This document shows positions 17,120-26,000 of a stretch of 37,002 nt of DNA, piece after piece. Origin of the DNA: CAZOHN01 sp964579325. GTDB lineage: Bacteria > Pseudomonadota > Alphaproteobacteria > Rhodobacterales > Rhodobacteraceae. The notes under the pieces are model-generated. The model had not been told where the DNA came from. It was given only the letters and a program-made list of their open reading frames with translations, and did no database searches. Position 1 is the first letter of the stretch; each line of letters starts with the position of its first letter. Where the stretch lies: NCBI GenBank assembly GCA_964579325.1, contig CAZOHN010000011.1:1-37002 (forward strand), read 5' to 3'. Position numbers and translations under genes: made by a program.

Positions 17120-17160
17120 CGTCAGAAATGCCCTCAGGAAATGATGGAATCACGTCAGAA
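17120..17160. promoter_or_regulatory. Candidate operator cluster, divergent regulator/oxygenase promoter
   Basis: Three copies of TCAGRAA-like motifs: CGTCAGAA (17120-17127), CTCAGGAA (17133-17140) and CGTCAGAA (17153-17160). The same two 8-mers recur at 18216-18247. The last copy abuts the ribosome binding site of the regulator gene, fitting autorepression. Binding by the LacI-family regulator is inference. Confidence 0.5.
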
Positions 17161-17171
17161 GGGGGAGCAGG

Positions 17172-18203
17172 GTGGCGCGGCGCCCAACCATCACAGATGT
17201 CGCATCCGCCGCCGGGGTGAGCGTTGCGACGGTCGACCGCGTGCTGAACGGCCGCGAGCGCGTGCGCGACACGACGGCGCGGCGGGTCTTCGAGGCGGCC
17301 GAGTCGCTGGGCTACCACGCGACCGCGCTGATCGCGCAGAGGTTGCAGGCCGAACTGCCGCTCAGACGGTTCGGAGTGGTTCTGCACAAGGAGAAGCAGG
17401 CGTTCTACCAGAACTTCGCGAACGAGTTGCGGCGGGCGGTGCGGGCGGCGCCGGGCATTCGCGGCGAGATCCACATCGAGTTCGCGGCATCCCAGACGCC
17501 CGCCGATTTCGCCCGGCTGATGCGCGGGCTTGCGGGCCGCGTCGATGCGGTGGCCGCCACGGCGGTCACCCACCACGAGGTGACGGAAGCGGTCGAGGAG
17601 ATGCAGGCCGGCGGCGTGCCCTGTTTCGCTCTGCTGAACGACTTTGCCCAGGGCGTCCGGCAAAGCTACGTGGGGCTCAACAACATAAAGGTCGGGCGAA
17701 TCGCCGCCTCGATGATCGCCACGGCGGTGCATCGGCCGGGAAAGCTCGCGGTTTTCGTGGGGGGCTACCGCTGGCACGGGCACGAGCTGCGCGAGACCGG
17801 GTTTCGCAGCTACATTCGAGAGATCGCGCCGCAGTTCACGGTGCTCGACACGCTGGTGAACCTCGAGACGCGGCAACTCACCTACGAGGCGACGCTCGAC
17901 CTTCTGGCCCGCCACCCCGACCTGCGCGGCATCTACTGCGCGGGGGGCGGCATGGAGGGGGCGATCGCGGCGCTGCGCGAGGCGCGGCAGCCCGGAGAGG
18001 TCGCGCTGGTCGTCAACGAGATCACGCCCGAAAGCCGGGCGGCGCTCCTTGACCGCCATGTGATGCTGGTGATCTCGACGCCTCTCGGGCGGCTTTGCAC
18101 CGATCTGGTGGCGCAGATGACCTCGGCAATCGAGCGCGGGATCTCGCCGGTCACCGAGCAATACTTCCTCCAGCCCGATCTCTTCCTGCCGGAATCGGTC
18201 TGA
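17172..18203 (+). CDS. LacI-family transcriptional regulator
   Basis: A 343-residue regulator starting at a GTG with GGGGGAG upstream. The N-terminal helix-turn-helix and hinge TITDVASAAGVSVATVDRVLNGR (6-28) is typical LacI. The rest is a periplasmic-binding-protein-like ligand domain (about 65-340) like those that bind sugars. It lies between two divergent catabolic arms and so probably controls both; the ligand would be the cyclitol or an intermediate. A 153-bp gap separates it from the divergent oxygenase gene. Confidence 0.93.
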   Translation: MARRPTITDVASAAGVSVATVDRVLNGRERVRDTTARRVFEAAESLGYHATALIAQRLQAELPLRRFGVVLHKEKQAFYQNFANELRRAVRAAPGIRGEIHIEFAASQTPADFARLMRGLAGRVDAVAATAVTHHEVTEAVEEMQAGGVPCFALLNDFAQGVRQSYVGLNNIKVGRIAASMIATAVHRPGKLAVFVGGYRWHGHELRETGFRSYIREIAPQFTVLDTLVNLETRQLTYEATLDLLARHPDLRGIYCAGGGMEGAIAALREARQPGEVALVVNEITPESRAALLDRHVMLVISTPLGRLCTDLVAQMTSAIERGISPVTEQYFLQPDLFLPESV

Positions 18204-18215
18204 CTGAGGGAATTT

Positions 18216-18253
18216 CGTCAGAATTGTGAGGGCCGATCTCTCAGGAATGACGG
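18216..18253. promoter_or_regulatory. Candidate operator upstream of the plus-strand transport/inositol arm
   Basis: CGTCAGAA (18216-18223) and CTCAGGAATGACGG (18240-18253) repeat motifs found at 17120-17160. CGTCA and TGACG at the two ends are also inverted to each other. A possible -35 TTGACG follows at 18272-18277 within an inverted repeat CCAGC/GCTGG (18266-18281), but no good -10 is visible. Confidence 0.5.
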
Positions 18254-18368
18254 ATTGTGTTAGCGCCAGCATTGACGCTGGGCCATTTGATCGCTCAAGG
18301 TCTCCGCGAACGACGCCGCACAAGACGGCGATGAATGCGCCCCGGAGCGGGGTGTGGGAGGAACCGCA

Positions 18369-19187
18369 ATGCTGCCCTTCGCGCTGAACCACATGACCGT
18401 GGCGCGCCTGTCCTTTGCCGATTTCGTCGGGCTTGCCGCGCAGCTGGGCTGCGTCGGGATCGAGGCGCGCAACGACCTGCCGCAACCGCTGTTCGACGGG
18501 ATGGCGCCGGAGGCGGCGGGCGAGTTGGTGCGCGGGAAGGGTCTACGGTTCCTCGCGCTCGCCGAGGTCAAGCGGTTCAACGACTGGTCCGAGGACAAGC
18601 GCGCCGAGGCGCTGGCGCTGATGGGGATCGCGAAGGCCGCCGGGGCCGAGGCGGTCGCGCTGATCCCGCGCAACGACAACGGCGGCATGGGCAACGGCGA
18701 GCGGCAGGCGAACCTGCGCGTTGCGCTCAAGGAACTGGGGCCGATGCTCGAGGCGCATGGCCTGATCGGCTGCGTCGAGCCTCTGGGCTTCGAGATCTGT
18801 GCGCTGCGCTACAAGACCGAGGCCGCCGAGGCGATCGAGGCGCTGGGCCTGACGGGGCGGGTGAAGATCGTGCATGACACGTTCCACCACCACCTTGCGG
18901 GTGGCGGGCCGCTCTTTGCGCAGCACACGGGCATGGTTCACATCTCCGGCGTCGTCGATCCGTCCGTCTCCGTCCGGGAGATGACCGATGCCCACCGCGT
19001 CCTTGTCGATAGCCGCGACCGGCTGGGCAACGTCGCCCAGCTCGCGGCACTCGTGGCTGCAGGATACGCTGGCCCGATCTCGTTCGAGGCTTTCGCGCCG
19101 GAGGTCCACGCCTCGGCCGACCCTGCGGGCGATCTTGCCCGCTCGATGGAATTCATCCGCTCCCAGTTGGCCGAGAAGGCCGCATGA
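18369..19187 (+). CDS. TIM-barrel sugar isomerase/epimerase, MocC/IolH-like
   Basis: A 272-residue protein of the xylose-isomerase-like TIM barrel family, which includes MocC, IolE, IolH and IolI. Metal-binding-type positions are visible in CVEPLGFE, KIVHDTFHHHLAGG, VHISGV and ISFEAFAPEV. The start at 18369 has GGAGG 8 nt upstream; the in-frame start at 18354 has none. It is the first gene of the plus-strand arm and is followed 91 bp later by the transporter binding protein. Isomerisation or dehydration of an inosose-type intermediate is likely; the exact reaction is unknown. Confidence 0.85.
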   Translation: MLPFALNHMTVARLSFADFVGLAAQLGCVGIEARNDLPQPLFDGMAPEAAGELVRGKGLRFLALAEVKRFNDWSEDKRAEALALMGIAKAAGAEAVALIPRNDNGGMGNGERQANLRVALKELGPMLEAHGLIGCVEPLGFEICALRYKTEAAEAIEALGLTGRVKIVHDTFHHHLAGGGPLFAQHTGMVHISGVVDPSVSVREMTDAHRVLVDSRDRLGNVAQLAALVAAGYAGPISFEAFAPEVHASADPAGDLARSMEFIRSQLAEKAA

Positions 19188-19242
19188 AGGGCAGGCGATG
19201 AAGATCCGCCCTCACGGGCGTTCCGGTTGACTCAGGGAAAAA

Positions 19243-19262
19243 GGGGCGCCGCCGGACGCCCC
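19243..19262 (+). other. Intercistronic stem-loop before the binding-protein gene
   Basis: GGGGCG (19243-19248) pairs with CGCCCC (19257-19262) around an 8-nt loop, followed by GTTT and then the Shine-Dalgarno GGGAGGA of the next gene. It may mark a processing or stability boundary; the T-run is too short for a firm terminator call. Confidence 0.4.
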
Positions 19263-19278
19263 GTTTGGGAGGAAGACC

Positions 19279-20220
19279 ATGAAGAAGACCTTTATTGCTG
19301 CTGGCGTCGCGTCGCTTCTGTCGACGACCGCCATGGCGCAGGACATCGGCGTGACGATGGCGCTGTTCGACGACAACTTCCTGACGGTCCTGCGCAACGG
19401 CATCCAGGCGCAAGCGGATGCGTCGGGGCTGTCGGTGCAGATCCAGGACGCGCAGAACGACGTCGCCAAGCAGCTCGACCAGATCAACAACTTCATCGCG
19501 AGCGGTGTCGATGCGATCATCGTGAACCCGGTCGACACCTCGGCCACGCAGGCGATGTCGGATGCCGCCGCTGCCGCGGGCGTGCCGCTGGTCTACGTGA
19601 ACCGCCAGCCGATCAACGTCGACAGCCTGCCCGACAACCAGGCCTTCGTCGCCTCGAACGAGGTGGACTCGTCGAGCCAAGGCTTCATGGAGCAGTGCAA
19701 CCAGTGGGCCGCAGCCGGCAAGTCCGAGGTCAGCGTCTATGTCATGCAGGGCGAGCTGTCGAACCAGGCCGCCGTGCAGCGCACGCAGAACTACTACGAC
19801 GTGATGGAAGCCGGCAAGTGCGCCGTCACCGTCAACATCATCGACCAGCAGACCGCCAACTGGAGCCGCGACCAGGCCCAGAGCCTGATGACCAACTGGC
19901 TGTCGACCGGAACCGCCTTCGACGGCGTCCTGGCCAACAACGACGAGATGGCGCTGGGCGCGATCCAGGCGATCAAGGCGGCCGGCATCTCGATGGACGA
20001 TGTCATCGTGTCGGGCGTCGACGCGACGCAGGATGCGCTGGCCTCGATGCAGGCGGGCGAACTGGACATCACGGTGTTCCAGAACGCGGCCGCGCAGGGT
20101 GGCGGCGCGCTGGACGCTGCCGTCAAGCTGGCGGCGGGCGAAGCGGTGGAGCCGAAGGTCTATGTGCCGTTCGAGCTGGTGACGCCGGCCAACATCGCCG
20201 ACTACCTGTCGAAGAACTGA
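19279..20220 (+). CDS. Periplasmic sugar/cyclitol-binding protein of ABC transporter
   Basis: A 313-residue class-I periplasmic binding protein. A signal peptide ends at about residue 20 (LLSTTAMA). Two-lobe sugar-binding features follow: DNFLTVLRNGIQAQADASG, ASGVDAIIVNPVDTSA, PLVYVNRQP and the hinge-side VLANNDEMALGAIQAIKAAG. It is closest in type to inositol/ribose/rhizopine (MocB) binding proteins. A strong SD precedes the ATG. It leads the transporter set, with stem-loops on both sides that could raise its level over the membrane parts. Confidence 0.93.
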   Translation: MKKTFIAAGVASLLSTTAMAQDIGVTMALFDDNFLTVLRNGIQAQADASGLSVQIQDAQNDVAKQLDQINNFIASGVDAIIVNPVDTSATQAMSDAAAAAGVPLVYVNRQPINVDSLPDNQAFVASNEVDSSSQGFMEQCNQWAAAGKSEVSVYVMQGELSNQAAVQRTQNYYDVMEAGKCAVTVNIIDQQTANWSRDQAQSLMTNWLSTGTAFDGVLANNDEMALGAIQAIKAAGISMDDVIVSGVDATQDALASMQAGELDITVFQNAAAQGGGALDAAVKLAAGEAVEPKVYVPFELVTPANIADYLSKN

Positions 20221-20238
20221 CCTCTCCGAAAGGGGCTT

Positions 20239-20290
20239 GGGGCGGCGGCACCTCCGCCGCCCCGCGTGTTGCCGGCCCGCAAGGCCGGCA
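20239..20290 (+). other. Tandem stem-loops between binding protein and permease genes
   Basis: A perfect 10-bp stem GGGGCGGCGG/CCGCCGCCCC (20239-20248 with 20254-20263, loop CACCT) is followed by a perfect 8-bp stem TGCCGGCC/GGCCGGCA (20270-20277 with 20283-20290, loop CGCAA). No T-run follows. Such stems commonly stabilise upstream binding-protein mRNA or partly terminate transcription before the permease. Confidence 0.65.
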
Positions 20291-20314
20291 GACGGCAAGG
20301 GGGAGACACGCGAC

Positions 20315-21427
20315 GTGACACAGGTGACCCACGGCCTCGGTGGCCTCAAGTACGACCCGGCGAAACGGACCCGCGCGCCCGAATGGAACGTGTTCGGCGC
20401 GCTCGTCCTCATCGTCCTGGTGTTCGAGATCCTCAATCGGCTGAATGGCAGCTCGTTCCTGTTCAACATGCGGGACAACGTCGACATGCTGTTCAACAAG
20501 CAGCGGCTCGACATCATGGTGTTGCAGGTCGCGATCATCGGCATCATCGCGCTGGGGGTGACGCAGGTCATCATCATCGGGGGCATCGACCTGTCGTCGG
20601 GGTCGGTGGTGGGTGCCACGGCGATGATCGTGATGAGCTTCGCGCAGACCGCCGTGGTCAACGGAAATCCCAACCCCAAGGCCATATTCGGCGACTGGGC
20701 GATGGACCTCCCCGTCCTCGTGCCGATCGCCGTGGGCCTTGTCTGCGGGCTGATCGCGGGGCTGATCAACGGCGCGCTTGTGGCCTACACCAAGATCCCG
20801 CCCTTCATCGCCACGCTGGGCATGATGGTCTCGGCCCGTGGCGTCGCGCGCTGGTGGTCGAACGGCCAGCCCGTGTCGTTCCCGACCGAGTCCTTCGGCA
20901 ACCTCTCGAACGGCGACATTCTGGGAACGGCGACCTTCGGCCTGCTGTCCTGGCCGGGACAGAACCCGGCGGTGGTCTTCGTGATCCTGGCGGTCCTGCT
21001 CCACATCGTCATGACCCGCACCGTCTACGGCAAGCGCTGCTACGCCATCGGCTCGAACGAGGCGGCGGCGCGGATGTCGGGCATCGCGGTCGACCGGCAC
21101 AAGCTCCTCGTCTACACAATCGCGGGTATGCTCGCGGCCGTGGCGGCGATCCTGCTGACCTCGAAGAACCTCACCGCGCAGGCGGGCATGGGGGTGATGT
21201 ACGAGCTTGACGCAATCGCCATGGCCGTGATCGGCGGTGTAAGCCTTGCTGGCGGGCGCGGCTCGATCATCGGCACGGTGCTGGGCGCGGCGATCTTCTC
21301 GGTGATCATCTCGGGCTTCACGTCGATCCGCCTCGACGCCTACTATCAGGAGATGGTCAAGGGCGCGATCATCGTGGGCGCGGTGGTGCTCGATCAATGG
21401 CGGCAACGCCAGAAGGCGCGGGGATAG
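20315..21427 (+). CDS. Sugar ABC transporter permease
   Basis: A 370-residue inner-membrane permease of the ribose/inositol (RbsC/AraH-like) family. There are about eight to ten hydrophobic helices (for example VFGALVLIVLVFEIL, MVLQVAIIGIIALGV, LVPIAVGLVCGLIAG) and the conserved IIGGIDLSSGSVVG segment. The coupling-region GSNEAAARMSGI motif and GGVSLAGGRGSIIGTVLGA follow. The GTG at 20315 has GGGAG 9 nt upstream; the frame runs back into the hairpin region, so longer starts are unlikely. It lies 4 bp before the ATPase gene. Confidence 0.92.
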   Translation: MTQVTHGLGGLKYDPAKRTRAPEWNVFGALVLIVLVFEILNRLNGSSFLFNMRDNVDMLFNKQRLDIMVLQVAIIGIIALGVTQVIIIGGIDLSSGSVVGATAMIVMSFAQTAVVNGNPNPKAIFGDWAMDLPVLVPIAVGLVCGLIAGLINGALVAYTKIPPFIATLGMMVSARGVARWWSNGQPVSFPTESFGNLSNGDILGTATFGLLSWPGQNPAVVFVILAVLLHIVMTRTVYGKRCYAIGSNEAAARMSGIAVDRHKLLVYTIAGMLAAVAAILLTSKNLTAQAGMGVMYELDAIAMAVIGGVSLAGGRGSIIGTVLGAAIFSVIISGFTSIRLDAYYQEMVKGAIIVGAVVLDQWRQRQKARG

Positions 21428-21431
21428 GACG

Positions 21432-22199
21432 ATGGGCGACGTCATCCTGGAGACCCGGGGCCTCACCAAGCACTACGGCGGGGTCCACGCCCTCGACGAT
21501 GCGAACTTCGTCCTGCGCAAGGGCGAGCATGTCGCGGTCGTGGGCGACAACGGGGCGGGCAAGTCGACCTTCGTGCGGCAGGTCACGGCGGTCGAACAGC
21601 GGACCGCTGGCGAGATCGTCTTCGACGGCCAGCCGGTGACATTCTCGGGCCCGCTGGAGGCGCGGCAGGCCGGGATCGAGACCGTCTTCCAGACGCTGGC
21701 GCTGGCCGACGACCTCGACGTGCCCTCGAACCTGTTCCTTGGCCGCGAGATCTTCAAGTTTCGCCTCGGGCCATTTTCGTGGCTCGACAAGAAGGCGATG
21801 CGCGACCGGACGCTGGAGGCGCTCAAGACCACGGCCGTGAAGATCCCCAACGTCGACAACCCGATCCGCAACATGTCGGGCGGCCAGCGGCAGTGCGTCT
21901 CGATTGCCCGCACTGCGGCCTTTGCCTCCAAGCTCGTCATCATGGACGAACCCACGGCGGCGCTGGGCGTGCAGGAGACGGCGCAGGTCGAGAACATCAT
22001 CCGGGGGCTGAAGGAGCGCGGCGTGCCGCTGATCCTGGTGTCGCACAACCTGCGGCAGGTGTTCGACCTCGTGGACCGGATCGTGGTGTTCCGCCGTGGC
22101 CGGATCGTCGCCTCGCTGAACCGCGACGAGACCGACGGCAACGACATCGTCTCCTACATCACCGGGGTGAAGGGGCAGGGAGATGCAGCCTATGCCTGA
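21432..22199 (+). CDS. Sugar ABC transporter ATP-binding protein (single domain)
   Basis: A 255-residue cytoplasmic ATPase. Walker A GDNGAGKST lies near residue 37, the signature MSGGQRQCVS near 150, Walker B LVIMDEPTAAL near 170 and the switch His in LVSHNLRQV. Unlike RbsA-type two-domain ATPases (about 500 residues), it has one domain and would act as a homodimer with the permease. Its 3' end overlaps the SDR start by up to 17 bp. Confidence 0.93.
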   Translation: MGDVILETRGLTKHYGGVHALDDANFVLRKGEHVAVVGDNGAGKSTFVRQVTAVEQRTAGEIVFDGQPVTFSGPLEARQAGIETVFQTLALADDLDVPSNLFLGREIFKFRLGPFSWLDKKAMRDRTLEALKTTAVKIPNVDNPIRNMSGGQRQCVSIARTAAFASKLVIMDEPTAALGVQETAQVENIIRGLKERGVPLILVSHNLRQVFDLVDRIVVFRRGRIVASLNRDETDGNDIVSYITGVKGQGDAAYA

Positions 22200-22971
22200 C
22201 GGGCGGCATACGAGCACTTCCGCGCTGGTGATCGGCGGGACGCAGGGCCTTGGGCTCGCCATCGCCGCGCGGCTGGTGGCCGAGGGCTGCACGCGGCTGG
22301 TGATTGCCGCCCGCGATCCGGCCAAGGGCGAGGCGGCGGTGCGCGGCCTCGGGGCCGGCGTGCGTTTCATGGCCGTCGATCTGGCGCAGGATGGGGCCGC
22401 GCCCGCGCTCGTCGAGGCGGCTTCTGCCGAGGTCGGGCCCCTGAACGCCCTTGTGACTGCGGCCGCGCTCACCGACCGCGGCTCGATCCTCGACACGACG
22501 CCGGATCTTTGGGACCGGATGATGACGGTCAACGCCAAGGCGCCCTTCTTCGCGCTGCAGGCCTTCGCGCAGCAGGCGAAGGCCGCGGGCATCCCGGCCT
22601 CCGCCGTCAACATCCTGTCGATGGTGGTGCACTGCGGCCAGTCGTTCCTTGCGCCCTATTCGGCCTCGAAGGCGGCGCTGGCGAATGTCACGAAGAACGC
22701 CGCGCAGGCCCTGAGGGCCGACCGCATCCGGGTGAACGGCATCAACTGCGGCTGGATGGATACGCCGGGCGAGGACGAGACCCAGCGGAAGTGGCACGGC
22801 GCGGGGGACGACTGGCTGGCGCAGGCCGAGGCACGGCAACCTTTCGGGCAGCTCGTGAAGCCCGCCGAGGTGGCGGGGCTTGCGGCCTTCATGCTGTCGC
22901 GCGAGTCCGGCGTGATGACTGGCGCGCTTGTCGATTTCGACCAGAACGTGGCCGGGGCCTACCCGGAGTGA
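22183..22971 (+). CDS. Short-chain dehydrogenase/reductase
   Basis: A 262-residue SDR. The cofactor motif GGTQGLG lies at 18-24 and the catalytic Ser146, Tyr159 and Lys163 (YSASK) are all present. The C-terminus (MTGALVDFDQNVAGAYPE) fits classical SDRs. An alternative ATG at 22192 has AGGGAG 9 nt upstream and may be the real start. Placed between transporter and iolG, it probably oxidises or reduces a cyclitol or inosose; substrate and cofactor preference cannot be read from the sequence. Confidence 0.9.
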   Translation: MQPMPDGRHTSTSALVIGGTQGLGLAIAARLVAEGCTRLVIAARDPAKGEAAVRGLGAGVRFMAVDLAQDGAAPALVEAASAEVGPLNALVTAAALTDRGSILDTTPDLWDRMMTVNAKAPFFALQAFAQQAKAAGIPASAVNILSMVVHCGQSFLAPYSASKAALANVTKNAAQALRADRIRVNGINCGWMDTPGEDETQRKWHGAGDDWLAQAEARQPFGQLVKPAEVAGLAAFMLSRESGVMTGALVDFDQNVAGAYPE

Positions 22972-23020
22972 GAGATACGCCCGCGGGCAGGTGCCCGGGG
23001 CGAGAGGACCGAGGACAGAC

Positions 23021-24019
23021 ATGACGCTCAACTTCGCACTACTCGGCGCGGGCCGCATCGGCCGCGTCCACGCCCGCGCGATCGCGGGAACCGCGGGCGC
23101 CCGGCTTCTGGCCGTGGCCGACCCCATCGCGGCGGCGGCCGATGCGATTTCCGCGCAATACGGCTGCGCGGTCAGGACGCTCGACCAGATCGAGGCCGAC
23201 AAGGGCGTCGACGCGGTGGTGATCTGCACGCCGACCGACACCCACGCCGACTATATCGAGCGGTTCGCGAGGGCCGGGAAGGCAATCTTCTGCGAGAAAC
23301 CCGTCGACCTTGACGTGGGCCGCGTGAAGGGCTGCCTGAAGGTGGTGAAGGAGACCGGCGCGGTCCTGATGGTGGGCTTCAATCGCCGCTTCGATCCTGA
23401 CTTCATGGCGGTGAAGGCCGCAATCGACAGTGGGCGCATCGGCACGGTGGAGATGGTCACCATCTCCTCGCGCGACCCCGGCGCGCCGCCGCACGACTAC
23501 ATCACCCGCTCGGGTGGCATCTTCCGCGACATGACGATCCATGATTTCGACATGGCGCGCTGGCTTCTGGGTGAGGAGCCCGAGACGGTCATCGCCGCCG
23601 CCTCGGTCCTGACCGATCCGAAGATCGGCGCGTTGGGCGACTACGACAGCGTCAACGTGATCCTGCGCACCGCAAGCGGCAAGCAAGCGATCATCACCAA
23701 TTCGCGCCGCGCGACCTATGGCTATGACCAGCGGATCGAGGTGCTGGGCTCGGGCGGGTCGGCCGCGGCCGAAAACATGCGCGAGGCCAACATCGAGATC
23801 GCCACGGCCGAGGGCTTCACCCGTCCGCCGCTCCTGAACTTCTTCATGTCCCGCTATGTCGCGGCTTACGCCAACGAGATCGCGGCCTTCATCGCATCCG
23901 TGCAGGACGGCGCGCCCACGCCCACCACCGGCGAGGACGGGCTGAAGGCGCTGGCGCTGGCGGAGGCCGCGCTGAAGTCGGTCAGGGAAGGCCGAGCCGT
24001 GAAGCTCGCCGAAATCTGA
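23021..24019 (+). CDS. iolG: Inositol 2-dehydrogenase
   Basis: A 332-residue Gfo/Idh/MocA oxidoreductase that converts myo-inositol to 2-keto-myo-inositol with NAD+. GAGRIG is at 9-14, the EKPVD motif has Lys93, and GGIFRDMTIHDFDMAR gives Asp170 and His174, matching the catalytic set of IolG-type enzymes. A small stem CGGGC/GCCCG lies upstream (22984-22997) and GAGG precedes the ATG. It is the first dedicated inositol-pathway gene in the plus-strand arm; 50 bp separate it from the SDR. Confidence 0.93.
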   Translation: MTLNFALLGAGRIGRVHARAIAGTAGARLLAVADPIAAAADAISAQYGCAVRTLDQIEADKGVDAVVICTPTDTHADYIERFARAGKAIFCEKPVDLDVGRVKGCLKVVKETGAVLMVGFNRRFDPDFMAVKAAIDSGRIGTVEMVTISSRDPGAPPHDYITRSGGIFRDMTIHDFDMARWLLGEEPETVIAAASVLTDPKIGALGDYDSVNVILRTASGKQAIITNSRRATYGYDQRIEVLGSGGSAAAENMREANIEIATAEGFTRPPLLNFFMSRYVAAYANEIAAFIASVQDGAPTPTTGEDGLKALALAEAALKSVREGRAVKLAEI

Positions 24020-24028
24020 TCCCCGACC

Positions 24029-24059
24029 GGGGCAGCGGCCGCGACCCGGCTGCTGCCCC
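24029..24059 (+). other. Strong intercistronic stem-loop between iolG and iolC
   Basis: GGGGCAGCGGCC (24029-24040) pairs with GGCTGCTGCCCC (24048-24059), 12 pairs including one G-U, around a 7-nt loop, starting 9 bp after the iolG stop. No T-run follows, so attenuation or mRNA processing is more likely than full termination. Confidence 0.55.
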
Positions 24060-24089
24060 GTCCCCCGAACGACCCAAGGACCCTCGCCC

Positions 24090-26000
24090 ATGACCGGACC
24101 CCTCGACGTCATCACCATCGGCCGCTCGTCGGTCGACCTCTATGGCGCGCAGGTCGGCGGGCGGCTCGAGGACATGGGGTCGTTCCAGAAGTATATCGGC
24201 GGTTCGCCCACCAACATCGCCGCCGGTGCGGCACGGCTGGGGCTGAAGTCGGCGCTGATCACCCGCGTCGGCGACGAGCACATGGGCCGCTTCATCCGCG
24301 AGGAGCTGGCGCGCGAGGGCGTCGATACCCGCGGCGTCAGGACCGACCCCGAGCGCCTCACCGCGCTCGTCCTCCTCGGCATCCGCGACGACACCTCCTT
24401 CCCGCTGATCTTCTACCGCGAGAACTGCGCCGACATGGCGCTGTGCGAGGACGACATCGACGAGGGGCTGATCGCCGAGGCACGCGCGCTTGTCGTGACC
24501 GGCACCCACCTCAGCAACCCGCGCACCGAGGCCGCCGTTCTCAAGGCGCTGCGCCTTGCCCGCAGGCACGGGCTGCGGACCGCGCTCGACATCGACTATC
24601 GCCCGAACCTGTGGGGGCTTGCCGGCCACGGCGCGGGCGAGGAGCGGTATATCGGCGCGCCTGCCGTCACCGCCAAGCTGCAATCGCATCTTGCCCTCTT
24701 CGACCTGATCGTCGGGACCGAGGAGGAGTTCCATATCGCGGGCGGCACGACCGACACCGTGGAGGCGCTGGCAACCGTTCGGTCGCGTTCGGCTGCCACG
24801 CTCGTCTGCAAGCGCGGGCCGATGGGCGCGGTCGCCTTCACCGGCGCCATCCCTGAAAGCCTCGACGATGGCGAGGCCGGGCCGGGCTTTCCGATCGAGG
24901 TGTTCAACGTCCTTGGCGCAGGGGACGGGTTCTTTGCGGGGCTCCTGAAAGGGTGGCTCGATGGCGAGGCCTGGCCGGTGGCCCTGAAATACGCCAACGC
25001 CTGCGGCGCCTTCGCCGTCTCGCGCCACGGCTGCACGCCCGCCTATCCCTCGTGGGAGGAACTGCAATACTTCCTGCGCCGGGGGATCGTGACACCCGCG
25101 CTGCGCCACGATGCGGAGCTTGAGCAGGTGCACTGGTCCACCAACCGCCGCACCGAGTGGCCCGAGCTGCGCGTCTTCGCCTTCGATCATCGCAAGCAGA
25201 TGGAGGATATCGAGGGGGCGACGCCGGCGAAGATCGATGCGTTCAAGCTTCTCTGCCTCGCCGCCGCCGGGAAGGTTGCCGCCGGGCGGGCGGGATACGG
25301 CCTTCTGTGCGACAACCGCCTCGGTCGCGCCGCGCTCCAGAAGGCCGCCGGAAAGGGGCTCTGGATCGGCCGGCCGGTGGAATGGCCCGGCTCGCGGCCG
25401 CTCGCGCTTGAGCCCGAGATCGGGCCCGACTGCGGCGGGCTGTCGGAGTGGCCGCTGGAGCATGTCGTCAAGGTCCTGTGCTTCTGTCACCCCAACGATG
25501 AGCCCGAGATGTGGGCCGATCAGGCGGCCACGCTGAAGCGCCTCTTCGCCGCCGCCCGACGCAACCGGCTCGAGGTGCTGCTCGAGGTGATCCCCTCGAA
25601 GGTCGGAGAGGTCGGCGACGACACCGTGGCGCGCATCGTCGACCGCATCTACGCGCTTGGCCTTCACCCCGACTGGTGGAAGCTCGAACCGATGACCTCG
25701 GATGCCGCCTGGGGCGCCACCTGCTCCGCGATCACCCGGCATGACCCGTACTGCCGGGGAATTGTCATGCTCGGGCTGGAAGCCCCCGAGGCGGACCTGG
25801 AGGCGGCCTTCGCGGCGGCCACCGGCCACCCGCTCGTCAAGGGCTTCGCGGTCGGGCGCACGATCTTCGCGCAGGCGGCGCGCAACTGGATGGCGGGGCG
25901 GATCGGCGATACCGAGGCGATCGAGACCATGGCTGCGGCCTACGCGCGGCTCTGCGCCGCCTGGGACCGCGCGCGCGCAGGCAAGGGAGAAGCGGCATGA
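24090..26000 (+). CDS. iolC: Fused 5-dehydro-2-deoxygluconokinase (IolC) with DUF2090 aldolase-like domain
   Basis: A 636-residue two-domain protein. Residues about 1-330 are a PfkB/ribokinase kinase with IGGSPTNIAAGAARLG near 35 and the signature VFNVLGAGDGFFAGLLKGWL near 270. It phosphorylates 5-dehydro-2-deoxygluconate. Residues about 345-625 are DUF2090 (starting near LRVFAFDHRKQMEDIEG), a TIM-barrel domain proposed to act as the IolJ-type aldolase. This fusion is common in Alpha- and other Proteobacteria. The stop overlaps the iolD start (ATGA, 25997-26000). Confidence 0.94.
   Translation: MTGPLDVITIGRSSVDLYGAQVGGRLEDMGSFQKYIGGSPTNIAAGAARLGLKSALITRVGDEHMGRFIREELAREGVDTRGVRTDPERLTALVLLGIRDDTSFPLIFYRENCADMALCEDDIDEGLIAEARALVVTGTHLSNPRTEAAVLKALRLARRHGLRTALDIDYRPNLWGLAGHGAGEERYIGAPAVTAKLQSHLALFDLIVGTEEEFHIAGGTTDTVEALATVRSRSAATLVCKRGPMGAVAFTGAIPESLDDGEAGPGFPIEVFNVLGAGDGFFAGLLKGWLDGEAWPVALKYANACGAFAVSRHGCTPAYPSWEELQYFLRRGIVTPALRHDAELEQVHWSTNRRTEWPELRVFAFDHRKQMEDIEGATPAKIDAFKLLCLAAAGKVAAGRAGYGLLCDNRLGRAALQKAAGKGLWIGRPVEWPGSRPLALEPEIGPDCGGLSEWPLEHVVKVLCFCHPNDEPEMWADQAATLKRLFAAARRNRLEVLLEVIPSKVGEVGDDTVARIVDRIYALGLHPDWWKLEPMTSDAAWGATCSAITRHDPYCRGIVMLGLEAPEADLEAAFAAATGHPLVKGFAVGRTIFAQAARNWMAGRIGDTEAIETMAAAYARLCAAWDRARAGKGEAA

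Noticed and set aside
17019..18485. Long N-terminal extension of the desaturase-like protein
   Set aside because: The open frame runs antisense through the regulator gene; a TTG with a good Shine-Dalgarno at 17018 and the start of recognisable sequence define the gene.
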